Assembly: GCA_043774925.1 (NCBI GenBank) | Contig: JAYVSZ010000015.1 | Location: forward strand, 6,929-70,928 | DNA length: 64,000 bases | Origin: JAYVSZ01 sp043774925 | Lineage (GTDB): Bacteria > Pseudomonadota > Gammaproteobacteria > Burkholderiales > Methylophilaceae | Direction of reading: 5' to 3' | In this document: piece after piece, positions 9,242 to 17,750 of the stretch | How the letters are laid out: every line of letters starts with the position of its first letter | How positions within the stretch are numbered: the first letter of the stretch is position 1 | The notes under the pieces: generated by a model | The model's database searches: none | Told to the model about the DNA's origin: nothing | What the model saw: the letters and a program-made list of their open reading frames with translations, nothing else | Program-made: the position numbers and the translations under genes

Positions 9242-9412
9242 TTAACCGCCGATAAACGCAGATTAACGCAGATAAAAACGGATTTTTACAACAACTTTTA
9301 AATATATAACATTAATATTTTGACTAAGACTACAGCGAACCGCTTAAAACAAACAAATATGAACAACGAAATATGAATTTATCGGCTTCCATCTGCGTTT
9401 ATCGGCGGTTAA
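9242..9412. repeat. 171-bp element bounded by perfect 22-bp inverted repeats
   Basis: The sequence at 9242-9263 (TTAACCGCCGATAAACGCAG, then AT) is exactly the reverse complement of 9391-9412. Both arms belong to a longer degenerate repeat of about 36 nt (CCGCCGATRAACGCAGAT, then a further ACG-YGAT-AAAACGG part), and a third copy sits at 49473-49509. No open frame is present inside. It fills nearly all of the gap between cysH and cysD, within what is otherwise a compact operon. It could be a non-autonomous mobile element or a pair of extragenic repeats; no clear target duplication is visible. Confidence 0.8.
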
Positions 9413-9427
9413 AATGATTTTAACAAT

Positions 9428-10357
9428 ATGACAACTAAACAACCCTTATCTCACCTAGATTGGCTGGAAGCAGAAGCGATTCACATTCTGCGTGAAGTCG
9501 CCGGCCAATGCAGCAATCCTGTATTGCTTTTTTCTGGCGGCAAGGATTCGCTTTGCATTTTGCGCCTCGCAGAAAAAGCGTTTCGCCCAGGTCGATTCCC
9601 CTTCCCGCTCATGCACATCGACACTGGCCACAATTACAAAGAAGTCGTGGATTTTCGCGATCAGCGCGCTGCCGAACTGGGTGAGCGCTTGATTGTGCGC
9701 TCGGTAGAAGACTCCATGAAGCGCGGTACGGTTGTTTTGAAATCACCTGATGAGCCACGCAATAAACATCAATCCGTCACCTTGCTTGAGGCGATTGAAG
9801 AACACGGTTTTGATTGCTGCATTGGCGGTGCACGCCGCGATGAAGAAAAAGCCCGCGCCAAAGAGCGCATCATGAGCTTCCGAGATGAGTTTGGCCAATG
9901 GGATCCAAAAAATCAGCGGCCAGAATTATGGAATTTGTACAACGCCCGTTCGCACAAGGGCGAGAATATCCGCGCCTTTCCGATTAGCAACTGGACAGAA
10001 ATGGACGTTTGGCAATATATAGAGCGCGAAAACTTAGGCTTGCCGAGCATTTACTTTGCACATCAGCGCGACATTATTATGCGTGGCGGCGCGATGATGC
10101 CTGCCAATGTGCCGCTAGCCAATGGCGAAGTGATTAATGTGCCAAAAGTGGGCGAGAAAGTTGTCAATATGCAAGTGCGCTTCCGCACTGTGGGCGATAT
10201 TACTTGCACAGCACCCGTGCTAAGCGATGCAGACAATGTGAGCAAAATCGTGCTGGAAACCGCGACGACGACCATTACCGAGCGCGGCGCAACGCGGCTG
10301 GACGACCAAACCAGCGATGCGAGTATGGAACAACGCAAAAAAGAAGGCTACTTCTAA
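9428..10357 (+). CDS. cysD: Sulfate adenylyltransferase, small subunit
   Basis: With CysN forms ATP sulfurylase, making APS from ATP and sulfate. 309 residues, the usual CysD length. The N-terminal PP-loop LLFSGGKDSLC (about residues 34-44) binds ATP; FPLMHIDTGHNYKEV and CCIGGARRDEEKARAKER follow as conserved CysD blocks. The stop TAA shares its last base with the cysN ATG (TAATG), so the subunits are translated together. Upstream is the inverted-repeat element that separates it from cysH. Its own promoter was not identified. Confidence 0.97.
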   Translation: MTTKQPLSHLDWLEAEAIHILREVAGQCSNPVLLFSGGKDSLCILRLAEKAFRPGRFPFPLMHIDTGHNYKEVVDFRDQRAAELGERLIVRSVEDSMKRGTVVLKSPDEPRNKHQSVTLLEAIEEHGFDCCIGGARRDEEKARAKERIMSFRDEFGQWDPKNQRPELWNLYNARSHKGENIRAFPISNWTEMDVWQYIERENLGLPSIYFAHQRDIIMRGGAMMPANVPLANGEVINVPKVGEKVVNMQVRFRTVGDITCTAPVLSDADNVSKIVLETATTTITERGATRLDDQTSDASMEQRKKEGYF

Positions 10358-11646
10358 TGACGACACAACATAACGCCATAAACCAAACTGATAGCCTTCT
10401 GCGCTTTATGACTTGCGGCTCGGTCGATGACGGCAAAAGCACGCTGATTGGCCGCCTGCTGTTCGATACCAAAACTATTTTGGCCGATACGCTCACACAA
10501 ATTTCTAACACCAGCAAAAAGCGTGGCATGGAAGCTGTCGATTTATCACTGCTCACTGACGGCTTGCAAGCAGAACGCGAGCAAGGCATTACCATTGATG
10601 TGGCGTACCGCTATTTTTCGACTGGCACACGCAAATACATTATTGCAGATGCGCCAGGCCACGAGCAATACACGCGCAACATGGTGACCGCGGCTTCTAC
10701 CGCCAATTTGGCGATTATTTTGATGGATGCGCGCAAAGGCGTACTCACGCAAACGCGTCGCCATTCATATTTGGCGCACCTCGTGGGCATTCAGCACATT
10801 GTGGTTGCGGTGAATAAAATGGATTTGGTGAATTACGACCAAAAAATTTATGACCAATATTGCGCCGATTATTTAGCTTTTGCTAAAGAAATTGGACTGG
10901 CTGGCGCACGCGATATTCGCTTTATTCCAATGTCTGCACTCAATGGCGATATGTTGGTGGATCGCTTAGAAAACATGCCTTGGTACAAAGACGAGACGTT
11001 GCTAGAGATGCTGGAAAAAGCACCTGCTGCGCATACTGATGTGGATGAAGCGTTTCGCTTTCCCGTGCAGTTTGTCTGTCGCCCGCACGCCAGCGCAGAC
11101 GCCGATTTGCACGATTTTAGAGGATTTATGGGGCGCATAGAAAGCGGCGAAATCGCAGTTGGCGATGCGGTGACGGTGCTGCCAAATGGCTACCAATCTA
11201 CCGTTAAAGCCATTCAAATTGGCGAACTACAATTAACAAGCGCACAAACCGAGCAAAGCGTAACCTTACTTTTAGCCGATGAAATCGACACCTCGCGCGG
11301 TGATATGATTGTGAAAACTGGCAGTGGAATTGAGCCTGTAAAACAGATAGAAGCGCATGTTTGTTGGCTTTCAGAAACGCCGTTGTCACCAGCACGCACT
11401 TATGTGATTCGTCACACCACGCGCGAAAGCAAAGCCAAAGTGGGCGCAATAGAATATAAAATTGATGTAAACACGCTGGAACATCAAGCTACGCCTGATT
11501 TAAAGATGAACGACATTGCACGCATGACGTTTAAACTGGCGCAACCGTTGATGGTGGACAGTTACAGCAAAAATCGTGCGACTGGGGCTTTTATTGTGAT
11601 TGATGAAAGCACAAATAATACCGTTGGTGCGGGCATGATTGTATGA
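10357..11646 (+). CDS. cysN: Sulfate adenylyltransferase, large GTPase subunit
   Basis: GTPase subunit that drives APS formation by CysD. 429 residues from the ATG overlapping the cysD stop. The same frame stays open back to 10204 inside cysD, but conserved sequence begins only at LRFMTCGSVDDGKSTLIGRL. G motifs: GSVDDGKST (G1), GITIDVAY (G2), DAPGHEQYT (G3), VNKMD (G4). It lacks a fused CysC kinase domain, consistent with the APS-type CysH. Last gene of the cys run; a hairpin follows at 11679-11718. Confidence 0.97.
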   Translation: MTTQHNAINQTDSLLRFMTCGSVDDGKSTLIGRLLFDTKTILADTLTQISNTSKKRGMEAVDLSLLTDGLQAEREQGITIDVAYRYFSTGTRKYIIADAPGHEQYTRNMVTAASTANLAIILMDARKGVLTQTRRHSYLAHLVGIQHIVVAVNKMDLVNYDQKIYDQYCADYLAFAKEIGLAGARDIRFIPMSALNGDMLVDRLENMPWYKDETLLEMLEKAPAAHTDVDEAFRFPVQFVCRPHASADADLHDFRGFMGRIESGEIAVGDAVTVLPNGYQSTVKAIQIGELQLTSAQTEQSVTLLLADEIDTSRGDMIVKTGSGIEPVKQIEAHVCWLSETPLSPARTYVIRHTTRESKAKVGAIEYKIDVNTLEHQATPDLKMNDIARMTFKLAQPLMVDSYSKNRATGAFIVIDESTNNTVGAGMIV

Positions 11647-11678
11647 TTTCAAACAATCTCATCGCGTGTGCGTTGTTG

Positions 11679-11718
11679 CGCGAGCTTGACGTACTAAAAT
11701 GTACTGTCTGCGCTCGCG
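11679..11718. repeat. Hairpin between cysN and the ferredoxin gene
   Basis: CGCGAGC at 11679-11685 pairs with GCTCGCG at 11712-11718, with an inner GTAC/GTAC pairing around the loop. There is no T-run, so it is not a classical terminator. Only one copy was noticed in this window. Confidence 0.5.
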
Positions 11719-11823
11719 TGCCTAGCCCAAGCTCCATATTGGTTTAAAATTAAGGCTATCCTGCAAAAACTAAATCTAATAAAATAATGCCTAATATTGG
11801 CAAAGCACTAAAAGGAAAATTAA

Positions 11824-12147
11824 ATGACTTATGTTGTCACCGAAAACTGTATTCAATGTAAATTCACCGATTGCGTGGATGTTTGCCCTGTCGATTGCTT
11901 TGTAGAAGGCCCGAATTTCTTAGCGATTGACCCAGATGAGTGCATTGATTGCACGCTGTGCGTTGCAGAATGCCCCGCAGAGGCGATTTTTGCGGAAGAT
12001 GATGTGCCAGCCGATCAACAACAATTTATCGCGTTAAACGCGCGCCTAGCGAAAGTGTGGCCGATAATTACCTCACGTAAACCGCCGCTGGAAGATGCAG
12101 ACGCCATGATGGGCGTGCCGGATAAGCTCGAGTTGCTGATTGAATAG
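11824..12147 (+). CDS. fdxA: 7Fe (3Fe-4S/4Fe-4S) ferredoxin
   Basis: 107-residue electron carrier. Cysteines at 9, 12, 17, 21 and 25, then 40, 43, 46 and 50 reproduce the Azotobacter FdI-type pattern of one [3Fe-4S] and one [4Fe-4S] cluster. The C-terminal extension (about 55 residues) is also usual for FdxA. It sits 177 bp after cysN in the same direction, with its own AAGGAAAA ribosome-binding site. It is a candidate donor for the CysI reductase, but FdxA proteins serve many partners, so this pairing is inference. A strong terminator follows. Confidence 0.95.
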   Translation: MTYVVTENCIQCKFTDCVDVCPVDCFVEGPNFLAIDPDECIDCTLCVAECPAEAIFAEDDVPADQQQFIALNARLAKVWPIITSRKPPLEDADAMMGVPDKLELLIE

Positions 12148-12158
12148 GTAACATTAAT

Positions 12159-12185
12159 AAAAAAGGAGGCAATCGCCTCCTTTTT
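12159..12185. terminator. Bidirectional terminator between fdxA and the chalcone-isomerase-like gene
   Basis: GGAGGC (12165-12170), a 4-nt loop and GCCTCC (12175-12180) are flanked by A-run on the left and T-run on the right. It can end transcription of convergent genes from either side. Confidence 0.9.
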
Positions 12186-12196
12186 ACTTGTAAATT

Positions 12197-12763
12197 TTAA
12201 TGCCCGCCTAACATGGCTTTCTTCAAATCCGCATCCACTGGCTTATCCCCCAACCAAACCTTTAACAACGCTTTGTTAAACGCTTCGCCTTCCGTTGTGC
12301 CAAGCGCCTTGCCGTTCAGGCTCGCTTGCGTGCCTTTGCCTGGCACATAATCCAACACAACCACATCGCCCTCTTTTACCGCGCCACCCGCCGTCATGTG
12401 CTGACGAAACGCTTTGAGCTGCGGCTCTAAAGCGGCCAATTCAGCAGCAGTGTTATTGGCTTCCAAGCCTTCATCCAGTGCATGCACCAATTTCTCGGCA
12501 CTTAGACTGCGCAGCATGTGTAACGAAACACGTTTCGCGCCTGTATCTGAAAGCACTGCAGCTGAGTCAGTTTTTTTAGCTGACAAATATAAAGCGCCAA
12601 CATACACTTTAAACACCATTTTGGTGCGTATGCCCGCACCGTTAAGCACTAAAGCGCTATCGCCCACTTGCACGCTGTCGTCGAGCTTCACGCCGTGCAC
12701 TTCTGCCGCTTGCGCTGAAAATACTACACTGGCTAACAACAAAGCCAATAAATAACGTTTCAT
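12197..12763 (-). CDS. Chalcone-isomerase-like exported protein
   Basis: 188 residues from the ATG at 12763, which has GGGGA 7 nt upstream; a TTG two codons earlier is also possible. The signal peptide is residues 1-20 (LLALLLASVVFSAQA then A). The mature part matches the bacterial chalcone isomerase-like domain: VHGVKLDDSVQVGDSALVLNGAG, then KMVFKVYVGALYL. Bacterial members are periplasmic proteins without proven isomerase activity; the plant reaction should not be assumed. It is 75 bp downstream of the FadL-type gene, from which a terminator separates it. Confidence 0.85.
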   Translation of the reverse strand: MKRYLLALLLASVVFSAQAAEVHGVKLDDSVQVGDSALVLNGAGIRTKMVFKVYVGALYLSAKKTDSAAVLSDTGAKRVSLHMLRSLSAEKLVHALDEGLEANNTAAELAALEPQLKAFRQHMTAGGAVKEGDVVVLDYVPGKGTQASLNGKALGTTEGEAFNKALLKVWLGDKPVDADLKKAMLGGH

Positions 12764-12779
12764 TATCAATTCCCCAAAT

Positions 12780-12816
12780 AAAAAAAACCGAGCCAGATTA
12801 AGTAATCACGGCTCGG
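12780..12816 (-). terminator. Terminator of the FadL-type gene
   Basis: On the minus strand CCGAGCC (12816-12810) and GGCTCGG (12794-12788) form a 7-bp stem followed by eight T. It lies directly after the outer-membrane protein gene ending at 12839. Confidence 0.9.
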
Positions 12817-12838
12817 CGCCAATAAGCATTAACGCACA

Positions 12839-14146
12839 TTAGAAGTTATGGGTGTACTGCACGCTTAAAATATTGACTTCGCCATCGTAGCTGCCTTTTA
12901 AGCGACCGCTGTTAAATGGGGCAGTCGGGCTATTAGCGGTTTGATTATCATCTATCGGTGCCGCACTAATAAAAAGATGCGAATAACCTATATCTACTTT
13001 GCCCGCTGGCGTTAATTGATAACTTGCACCAAGTGAAACCCATTTTCTGTCATTGCCAGGAATGCGTGCAGTGCGGAATTGGTCATCAATCGCCTCTTCA
13101 TCGTAAGCTAAACCAGCACGTAGTTTTAAAGCATCACTATAATGATAATTCGCACCTACCGAATAACGCATCGTGTTATGCCAGTTTTCAGCAGTGTTTG
13201 TAAGCAAAGTACCACTCGAACGTAAAATTCTAAGTTCCTTAAATCGATTCCAACCTGTCCAAGTTACATCGCCCATCAAATCCCACTTGTCATCTATTTT
13301 ACTAAAAACACTTAAAGATAAATTTTCAGGTAAAGAAACAGCGGCTGTGACGTTTCCATTAGGTGTAGCATTTACTAGCGTAGCTGGTAAGCCGGCAGGT
13401 CGTGTAAAATTTACATCACCTTCTAGTTTCTGATTCACTTTAGAGCGATAGGCTACACCAATGCGTGTATCCGCAGTAGCTTGGTAAATAGCCCCAAGGT
13501 TAAAACCAAACCCCCAATCATCACCTTTTACCTTAGCAAGGCCCTCTCCAAAAGGACCGAAGTTTACGGCTCTAGTCAGCTCCGCTTGCGCCCACATGGC
13601 AGAAACACCAAAACCCAGCGAGAGTTGATCATTGACTTTAAAAGCAACAGCAGGATTAATGTTAATGGTTTTGACTTCTGATTTAAGCGCTTGAAAGCGA
13701 CCCATCCAACCATTGTCATACTCTGTTTTAAGGCCAAATGGTGCGTTAATGCCTAACCCCAATTTAATAGAAGGCACAATATCTGTGACTAAATACATAT
13801 TGGGTACAAAAGCTAAATCACCTGCATCCCCGCCGTTCCCGCCTAATGGCCTAAAAACTGTTTTCGCAAAATTAATGTTAGCTGGCACAGTGCCATTATT
13901 ATTAAACTCCGCACTGGGTTTGATGAGATGCAAAGCGCCCACCACTTGCGTGCCATCAATATACGTCATACCAGCCGGATTGAAATAGACCGTACTTGCA
14001 TCTTCAGCCGCTGCTGCACCGCCTGCAAAGGCATTGCCCATGCCGCTGGCGCTTTGTTCGATAAGTGCGAAACCCGCTGCATGTGCGCCAGATGCGGCAA
14101 ATAGCGAAGCCAATACAGCAGCCTTAATAATGTGATTGTTTTTCAT
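12839..14146 (-). CDS. FadL/OmpP1/TodX family outer membrane transporter
   Basis: 435 residues. The signal peptide is cleaved after SGAHA (about residue 24), and the mature N-terminus AGFALIEQSASGMGNAFAG is the FadL hatch region, followed by the diagnostic NPAGM motif (about residues 56-60). The rest alternates like a 14-strand barrel and ends in the aromatic HNF expected for outer-membrane insertion. Family members take up long-chain fatty acids or other hydrophobic compounds; the substrate here is not evident. It stands alone, divergent from the DUF4126 gene, with its own terminator. Confidence 0.92.
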   Translation of the reverse strand: MKNNHIIKAAVLASLFAASGAHAAGFALIEQSASGMGNAFAGGAAAAEDASTVYFNPAGMTYIDGTQVVGALHLIKPSAEFNNNGTVPANINFAKTVFRPLGGNGGDAGDLAFVPNMYLVTDIVPSIKLGLGINAPFGLKTEYDNGWMGRFQALKSEVKTININPAVAFKVNDQLSLGFGVSAMWAQAELTRAVNFGPFGEGLAKVKGDDWGFGFNLGAIYQATADTRIGVAYRSKVNQKLEGDVNFTRPAGLPATLVNATPNGNVTAAVSLPENLSLSVFSKIDDKWDLMGDVTWTGWNRFKELRILRSSGTLLTNTAENWHNTMRYSVGANYHYSDALKLRAGLAYDEEAIDDQFRTARIPGNDRKWVSLGASYQLTPAGKVDIGYSHLFISAAPIDDNQTANSPTAPFNSGRLKGSYDGEVNILSVQYTHNF

Positions 14147-14383
14147 GAAGATATCCCTAATTCTGATTATTTATAATAGTTTATAAGTTTTTTATTTTCT
14201 TCTTATTTTTTATACATTTAAGCTACCCGTATCCTACTAATTTTTATACGTTTAGTACAGTTTTTTGCTCTGCATGTTAATTAATCAGCAAAGATAAGTC
14301 TCGGTTTTGGATAATATACGACAGCAACATGATTTATACTTGGTTTACTACTATTTAGGTTTGACTTCATTTAGTGATATCTC
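14147..14383. promoter_or_regulatory. Divergent promoter region, FadL-type / DUF4126 genes
   Basis: 237 bp of AT-rich DNA between two genes pointing outwards. It contains several TATAAT-like runs (for example near 14171-14180) but no repeat or palindrome I can tie to a regulator. Confidence 0.4.
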
Positions 14384-14965
14384 ATGGATGCAATTTCAAA
14401 CATCGCCCTCGCTAGCGGGCTAAGCTGGGCAAGCGGTTTGCGACTTTATGCCACAGTGTTTATCGTCGGCTTACTCGGCAAGCTTGGCTACGTGCCTTTA
14501 CCTGCAGGCTTGCATATCCTTACCAATCCCGTCGTTATTGGCGTTGCAGGCATATTGTGTGTCATTGAGTTTCTTGCGGACAAGTTTCCGTACATCGATA
14601 GCCTGTGGGATAGCGTGCACACCTTCATTCGCATCCCTGCTGGCGCGCTTTTGGCGATGGGCGCCATTAATAGCGCCGATCCGATGATTGCAACACTGGT
14701 TGCGTTACTTGGCGGCTCGCTCGCTGGCGCGACGCACTTTACCAAAGCGGGTAGCCGTGCGCTAATAAATACATCGCCCGAACCTGTGAGCAATGTCGCG
14801 GCATCATTTGGGGAGGACGGCTTGTGGCTCACGGGCGGTTGGCTGGCGCTGGCGCACCCCGCCGTGTTTATTGGCTGTTTAACTGGTTTTGTGATTGTGA
14901 TGCTTTGGTTTATTCCAAAACTTTGGCACGGTATTAAGCTGGTTTTGTCGCGCTTGATGACTTAA
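14384..14965 (+). CDS. DUF4126 membrane protein
   Basis: 193 residues with about four hydrophobic segments. The opening NIALASGLSWASGLRLYATV and the block CVIEFLADKFPYIDSLWDSVH are the conserved DUF4126 sequences. An acidic/aromatic FADKxPxxDxxWD-type motif sits between two helices. Function unknown; predicted inner membrane. No obvious partner: the next gene is convergent on the other strand only 10 bp away. Confidence 0.85.
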   Translation: MDAISNIALASGLSWASGLRLYATVFIVGLLGKLGYVPLPAGLHILTNPVVIGVAGILCVIEFLADKFPYIDSLWDSVHTFIRIPAGALLAMGAINSADPMIATLVALLGGSLAGATHFTKAGSRALINTSPEPVSNVAASFGEDGLWLTGGWLALAHPAVFIGCLTGFVIVMLWFIPKLWHGIKLVLSRLMT

Positions 14966-14975
14966 AGCAAGCTAT

Positions 14976-15158
14976 TTACTTTGAAACAGACTTTACTTCA
15001 TCTGGGCTTGCGCGCTCTAGAATGCCCTCGGCAATGATGGCCTCAAACAAAGCCTGCACGCGGCGATCATAATTGTCATCCAATACTCTGGCGTTGCTTG
15101 CCTGATAGTTGCGCACCGCTTCACGTTCTAAAATTGCAGAATCCACTAATTTATTCAT
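14976..15158 (-). CDS. Small unknown protein, member of the GGGA-N5-TCCC promoter set
   Basis: A 60-residue, charged, probably helical cytoplasmic protein (MNKLVDSAILEREAVRNYQA opening; LDDNYDRRVQALFEAIIAEG centre). I do not recognise a family. The ATG at 15158 has GGAG 6 nt upstream; a TTG four codons earlier is less likely. What makes it notable is the promoter: a clean TTGACA / 17 bp / TATTGT box (15252-15247 and 15229-15224) flanked by two copies of the palindrome that also marks the genes at 23.7 and 24.3 kb. It has no signal peptide, unlike those two. Confidence 0.7.
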   Translation of the reverse strand: MNKLVDSAILEREAVRNYQASNARVLDDNYDRRVQALFEAIIAEGILERASPDEVKSVSK

Positions 15159-15200
15159 GCTCTTCTCCAAACCACTTAACTTTAAACCCGTTTTTTATTT

Positions 15201-15265
15201 GGGATACTTTCCCGTTAAGCAGAACAATAAAGCTACTTAAATGCCGTGTCAAGGGAATTTATCCC
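15201..15265 (-). promoter_or_regulatory. Sigma70 promoter with two GGGA-N5-TCCC palindromes
   Basis: On the minus strand TTGACA (15252-15247), a 17-bp spacer and TATTGT (15229-15224) form a near-consensus promoter for the 60-codon gene. One palindrome (15253-15265, on the plus strand GGGAATTTATCCC) abuts the -35 box upstream. The second (15201-15213, GGGATACTTTCCC) lies just past the expected start site. Dual sites bracketing a promoter are typical of a repressor, but the direction of control is inference. Confidence 0.75.
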
Positions 15266-15279
15266 TTTTAATTGAAAAT

Positions 15280-16464
15280 TTACAAATTTTTACAAATTAG
15301 GCTTTTCCTCACGCACAACCACCCAATCAGTAAGTAAGTCAGCATGCCTAGCGCCAAGCCAAGTGGGCTGTTCCAGAGCAATGGAATCACCAAACCAGCC
15401 GAAACTGTAGAAAACATCATTTGCACAAACGCTTGGGCAGAAGCCGCAGTGCCGCGCAGTTTTGGCATTCTATCCAACGCGGCGAGCGAAAGAATGGGCA
15501 CTGCAAGCGCCATGCCGATATTGTACAAAGCAATCGGCAAAATATTGGCGAACACACTGACTGGTAAAAACACGCAAATAGCGACATTCAACAATGCCGC
15601 GCAAGCCATCCATGCATAAGCAGCATAAATGACTTTGTGTGCTGCGTATTTTCCCGCTGTGAGCCGCGCCAAATATGAGCCGAACACCATGCCGCACACG
15701 GTAGGAATAAACATATAGCCAAATTGGTGCGGGTTCAGTTTTAAATGTTGAAGAAGAAAAACAGGTGCGGAAAGCACATAGACAAAAAATCCTGCAAAAT
15801 TGGCGCCCACCGCGCAAACCAGCTTATTAAACTCAGTATCGCCAAACGCTTGTTTGTAGCCAGACAGCACTTGTTTGCCAGAAAGCGGCACGCGCTTATC
15901 TACAGGCACTGTCTCAGGAAGAAATATCCATGCGGCTGCTAGGGCAGCGACTGCATAAATACAGAGGAAAATAAAGATAGCTTGCCAGTGAATGCCAAGC
16001 AGCCAGCCACCAATGATCGGCGCAATGGCGGGTGCGAGGCCAAAAATCATTTGCACTTGCGCCATCACTTTTTGCGCTTGCACGCCTTCGAATAAATCGC
16101 GTACCATGGCGCGCGCCACCACATTGCCCGCCCCTGCTGATGCGCCCTGCACCGCGCGAAAAAACCATAAAGTTTCGACATCTTTCGCAAACGCGCAACC
16201 AATAGAAGCGAGCGCAAACATGCCCAAACCCCAGCGAATTGCCGCAATACGACCAATTGAATCGGACAGCGCGCCGTGCCACAAAGTCATTAAGGCGTAA
16301 GGCAGTAAATATGCGGTTAAGCTTTGTTGCAGCTGCAAATTATTGCCGTGCAAATCCGCTGCCATGGCAGGGAAAGCGGGCAAATAAGTATCGATGGCGA
16401 ATGGCGCGAGCGCGGCCAAACTGGCAAGCACGAAGGAAATGACGAGCGAGGAAGTTTTAATCAT
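15280..16464 (-). CDS. Bcr/CflA-type MFS multidrug efflux transporter
   Basis: 394 residues, about 12 hydrophobic segments. The N-terminal pattern ALAPFAIDTYLPAFPAMA, then YLLPYALMTLWHGALSDSIGR, carries the drug:H+ antiporter motif A between helices 2 and 3 and matches the Bcr/CflA subfamily. Motif C-like LAPAIAPIIGGWLL is in helix 5. It would export drugs or small metabolites from the cytoplasm; the substrate is unknown. It lies downstream of the pqq terminator and upstream of the 60-codon gene, with no evident functional link to either. Confidence 0.9.
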   Translation of the reverse strand: MIKTSSLVISFVLASLAALAPFAIDTYLPAFPAMAADLHGNNLQLQQSLTAYLLPYALMTLWHGALSDSIGRIAAIRWGLGMFALASIGCAFAKDVETLWFFRAVQGASAGAGNVVARAMVRDLFEGVQAQKVMAQVQMIFGLAPAIAPIIGGWLLGIHWQAIFIFLCIYAVAALAAAWIFLPETVPVDKRVPLSGKQVLSGYKQAFGDTEFNKLVCAVGANFAGFFVYVLSAPVFLLQHLKLNPHQFGYMFIPTVCGMVFGSYLARLTAGKYAAHKVIYAAYAWMACAALLNVAICVFLPVSVFANILPIALYNIGMALAVPILSLAALDRMPKLRGTAASAQAFVQMMFSTVSAGLVIPLLWNSPLGLALGMLTYLLIGWLCVRKSLICKNL

Positions 16465-16483
16465 AAAGGGATTGTACCAAAAT

Positions 16484-16511
16484 AAAAAAACTCGCTAAAT
16501 AGCGAGTTTTT
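16484..16511 (-). terminator. Terminator of the pqq cluster
   Basis: ACTCGCTA (16490-16497) and TAGCGAGT (16500-16507) form an 8-bp stem, with A-run and T-run on the two sides. It lies 7 nt beyond the pqqE stop and before the efflux gene. Confidence 0.9.
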
Positions 16512-16517
16512 CATGTC

Positions 16518-17741
16518 TTAAGGCAGCGCGTGAAAGCCTTCTACACGCTCTTTATCGCCAGCCGCATATTTTTTAGAATTTTTATCGGTTCTAAAAATAA
16601 TGGGTTGTGATTGAATTTGCGGATTTTTAGAGGCTTCAATCGCTTCATCAATCAAGTGGCGATTAGGCGATTTACTACAAACAGGGTCTGCGCTTTCTGC
16701 ATCGCCAGAAAGTAAAAACGCTTGGCAACGGCAGCCGCCAAGGTCGTTATCTTTTTCGCTACAACTGCGGCAAGGCTCTTTCATCCAATCTTGGCCGCGG
16801 TACTTATTAAAGGCCGGGCTTTCTTTCCACGCCCATTCCAAGCCGTTTTCACGCACATTGGGGAATGTAATGCCAGGTAAAACGCGTGCGGAATGGCAAG
16901 GCAACACATCGCCATTGGCGGTCACAATCATAAACACTTCGCCCCAGCCATTCATACATTTTTTTGGGCGGTCGCCAAAATAATCTGGCACCACGAAAAA
17001 CACTTTCATTTTATTGCCAACGCGCGCGCGGAAGGCATTTGTAATGCGCTCGGCTTCGTCAATTTGCTCTTTTAATGGCATCAGTTGGCTTCTGTTCACC
17101 AAACTCCAACCGTAATATTGCGTATTTGCCAGCTCCACATAATCCGCGCCAAGCGCTTCAGCCATCTCGAGAATTTCTTTAATATGGCCAATGTTATAGC
17201 GGTGAATCACCACGTTCAGCACCATCGGGTAGCCGTGATTTTTAATCATGGCGGCCACTTTTTTCTTTAATTCAAACGTTTTGGTATTGGTAATAAAGTT
17301 ATTAATTTCTTCGGTAATGTCGTGCATAGAAAGCTGAATATGATCCAAGCCGCCTTCTTTAAAGGCTTGAATACGTTTTTCGGTTAAACCGACGCCTGAC
17401 GTAATCAAATTGCTGTAATAGCCAAGTTTTTTCGCCTCGATGACAATTTCTTCAATATCGTCACGCAGCAACGGCTCGCCGCCAGAAATGCCCAGCTGAA
17501 TCGCGCCTTGCTTGCGTGCATCTCGCAATACCTGAATCCATTGCTCGGTATTCAGTTCGTTTTGTGTGTGTTTGTCGTAATCGGTCGGGTTGTAGCAAAA
17601 GGCGCAATGCAGCGGACAGCGATAGGTAATCTCCGCCAGCAACCACAGCGGTTGCGTGTGCGTGATATTGGCTGCAACGCCGTTATTCTGCGCTTGCACA
17701 GCCTGTTGTACCGCAGACTCGCCTAAAGAGTTTTGTGTCAT
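16518..17741 (-). CDS. pqqE: PQQ biosynthesis radical SAM protein PqqE
   Basis: Forms the Glu-Tyr carbon-carbon crosslink in PqqA bound to PqqD, the first committed step of PQQ synthesis. 407 residues. The radical-SAM cluster motif RCPLHCAFC gives C42-X3-C46-X2-C49. The C-terminal SPASM region contains ESPAFNKYRGQDWMKEPC, then CSEKDNDLGGCRCQAF and DPVCSKSP, which supply the auxiliary cluster cysteines. It starts 9 nt after pqqD, as expected for a protein that works with PqqD. Last gene of the cluster; strong terminator downstream. Confidence 0.97.
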   Translation of the reverse strand: MTQNSLGESAVQQAVQAQNNGVAANITHTQPLWLLAEITYRCPLHCAFCYNPTDYDKHTQNELNTEQWIQVLRDARKQGAIQLGISGGEPLLRDDIEEIVIEAKKLGYYSNLITSGVGLTEKRIQAFKEGGLDHIQLSMHDITEEINNFITNTKTFELKKKVAAMIKNHGYPMVLNVVIHRYNIGHIKEILEMAEALGADYVELANTQYYGWSLVNRSQLMPLKEQIDEAERITNAFRARVGNKMKVFFVVPDYFGDRPKKCMNGWGEVFMIVTANGDVLPCHSARVLPGITFPNVRENGLEWAWKESPAFNKYRGQDWMKEPCRSCSEKDNDLGGCRCQAFLLSGDAESADPVCSKSPNRHLIDEAIEASKNPQIQSQPIIFRTDKNSKKYAAGDKERVEGFHALP

Positions 17742-17750
17742 TTGCTGCTC

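Noticed and set aside
10204..10356. Upstream extension of cysN inside cysD
   Set aside because: The 51 extra codons are Arg/Cys-rich shadow sequence of cysD; the ATG overlapping the cysD stop gives the family-standard N-terminus.
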